The translations under genes and the position numbers were made by a program. Shown here one piece after another: positions 6,138 to 7,183 of a DNA stretch of 7,183 bases (its first letter is position 1; every line of letters starts with the position of its first letter). The DNA is from JAGHEK01 sp044426235 (GTDB taxonomy: Bacteria > Bacillota > Clostridia > Peptostreptococcales > Peptostreptococcaceae). The stretch is taken from positions 1-7,183 of the forward strand of contig JAWXUS010000052.1 of the NCBI GenBank assembly GCA_044426235.1, given 5' to 3'. Below the pieces are notes generated by a model. The model was given only the letters and a program-made list of their open reading frames with translations, did no database searches and was not told where the DNA came from.

Positions 6138-6152
6138 ATATTAATAAAAATT

Positions 6153-7183
6153 ATGGCGAATAAATACACAGTTTTAGTTGTAGATGATGCCTTTTTTATG
6201 AGGGGTGTTATTAAAAGAAATATAATGTCTCACGTATCTGATGATAAATTTGAGATAATTGGAAACGCATCATCTGGAGCTGATGGTTATAAAATGTATA
6301 ACGAATTAAAACCAGATATTTTAACTACCGACATAAACCTTCAAGACTCAAATGGCCTTTTAGTTGCAAAAAGAATTAGGAAGGAAAACCCAAGGTCTAA
6401 AATAATAGTTATATCATCAAATTATGATGTAGAAGTTCAAGAGGAAGTTATAAATGCTGGGTTTATTTTCATTAAAAAACCATTCCAACAAGCATCTTTA
6501 TCTGAGGCATTAGATAAATTAACTAAAGAGATAGAGGAAGATAAGAAAATACCTGTAAAACCAAGAGTGGAGGTGAAAAATGAACAAGATAATACAAACA
6601 ATAAACAAACTGGACAAAGAAATCTTAAAGGTGGAGAGGTTCGAGAGAAGAATAAAGAGGATAAAGAAATTCTTCAAGAAAAGAAAATAGATGGTGGTAA
6701 TACCTTATTTAAAATTCCAAGCTTTAATGACTTAGATAAACTTCTTAGTGCAGAGATTAATAAGCAAGAAAAAGTTAGCGATAAGAACCCTATTGAGGAA
6801 ATGGCTATAACTCCAATAATAGAAGATAAGCCAAAAGAAATTAAAAAAGAAGACGTTTCTAAAGTTAAAAAAGACTCTTTATCTGATGATGCTTTAGATG
6901 AGAACAATGCTTTTGACCTTAATTCACTTAATTTTAACTTCAACTTCTTAGAAGATAATGCACCAAAAAAAGAAGAAGTTTTAGAAAATTATAGTTTAAA
7001 TAATTCAAGTAACAACTATAAGTATGAGTATGAAGAAGATAGACATAGTCACGATTTAGACAAAAACTTAGACTTAGAAGATGATTTTGAATTAGATTTA
7101 GAAGATGATATTGAAGAAGATAGCTTTGAAGAAGACAGTTTTGAAGATGACTTAGATTTAGAAGAAGATTTTGAATTAGATTT
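6153..7183 (+). CDS. CheY-like receiver protein with a long acidic tail (3' end outside window)
   Basis: An open frame of 343 codons runs off the right edge. Residues about 4-128 form a complete receiver domain: acidic pair D11-D12 (VLVVDDAFFMR), phospho-acceptor D60 (DILTTDINL), switch residue S88 (IIVISSN) and K109-P110 (FIKKP), matching CheY D12, D13, D57, T87 and K109, so phosphorylation by a histidine kinase is expected. No DNA-binding or enzyme domain follows in the window. Residues 130-235 are Lys/Glu/Asn-rich linker; from about 240 the tail becomes very acidic, ending in Asp/Glu with spaced Leu and Phe and an imperfect 28-residue repeat. It likely acts by phosphorylation-dependent protein binding rather than as a transcription factor; this is inference. 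TadZ/CpaE proteins of Tad pilus systems also begin with a receiver-like domain, but no MinD-like ATPase is seen here. ATG 6153 is the best start, with odd spacing. Confidence 0.9.
   Translation, partial: MANKYTVLVVDDAFFMRGVIKRNIMSHVSDDKFEIIGNASSGADGYKMYNELKPDILTTDINLQDSNGLLVAKRIRKENPRSKIIVISSNYDVEVQEEVINAGFIFIKKPFQQASLSEALDKLTKEIEEDKKIPVKPRVEVKNEQDNTNNKQTGQRNLKGGEVREKNKEDKEILQEKKIDGGNTLFKIPSFNDLDKLLSAEINKQEKVSDKNPIEEMAITPIIEDKPKEIKKEDVSKVKKDSLSDDALDENNAFDLNSLNFNFNFLEDNAPKKEEVLENYSLNNSSNNYKYEYEEDRHSHDLDKNLDLEDDFELDLEDDIEEDSFEEDSFEDDLDLEEDFELD
7074..7183 (+). repeat. 84-bp imperfect repeat in the acidic tail
   Basis: The segment at 7074-7099 recurs at 7158-7183 with small differences, an 84-bp (28-residue) period; LEDDFELD becomes LEEDFELD. 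Shorter runs of Glu/Asp codons and SFEED/SFEDD pairs lie between. The second copy is cut by the window end, so more units may follow. Confidence 0.65.

Noticed and set aside
6674..6943. Minus-strand open frame opposite the receiver tail
   Set aside because: It is the shadow of the acidic low-complexity coding strand, with a Ser/Leu-rich artefactual product and no ribosome-binding site.

Overview
The window is AT-rich DNA with the hallmarks of a low-GC Firmicute, most likely a Clostridium/Clostridioides-type anaerobe. Arg is mostly AGA, Ile is often ATA, Shine-Dalgarno sites are strong (AAAGGAG, GGAGG), two near-consensus sigma-A promoters are present, and the genes read normally in the standard bacterial code. 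The gene mix (a secretion-type hexameric ATPase, a RecD2 helicase, a CheY-like protein and uncharacterised low-complexity proteins) and the long spacers with small transcription signals suggest a large plasmid, phage-plasmid or integrative element rather than core chromosome. That is inference: no replication, relaxase, integrase or capsid gene is visible.

Layout. 1-209: C-terminal end of a lysine-rich protein built of 15-residue repeats. 210-808: about 600 bp without a convincing gene, holding a hairpin terminator, a candidate leftward small RNA (promoter 577-605, terminator 421-455) and a perfect 23-bp tandem repeat in front of the next gene. 809-2254: a CpaF/TadA/VirB11-type ATPase. 2259-3407: a tightly coupled gene for an acidic protein I do not recognise. 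3427-3680: a complete small transcription unit (TTGATT-N17-TATAAT promoter, nested hairpins, terminator) that looks like an unannotated non-coding RNA. 3683-3733: a two-way terminator between convergent genes. 3748-5964 (minus): a RecD2-like helicase whose promoter holds a 9-bp-arm inverted repeat between -35 and -10, a likely operator. 6083-7183: a divergent promoter and a CheY-like receiver protein with a very long acidic tail, cut by the window end.

How they may work together. The ATPase has all the motifs of a motor that powers pilus assembly, protein secretion or conjugative transfer, but no membrane platform, pilin or prepilin peptidase gene lies beside it here. Its operon partner and the receiver protein are both very acidic, while the left-edge protein is strongly basic. 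They may belong to one transfer or secretion apparatus, but nothing in the window proves it. RecD2 would act in DNA repair or processing under its own repressor-type control. Three starts were moved from the longest open frame to the start with correct ribosome-binding-site spacing (809, 2259 and 5964).
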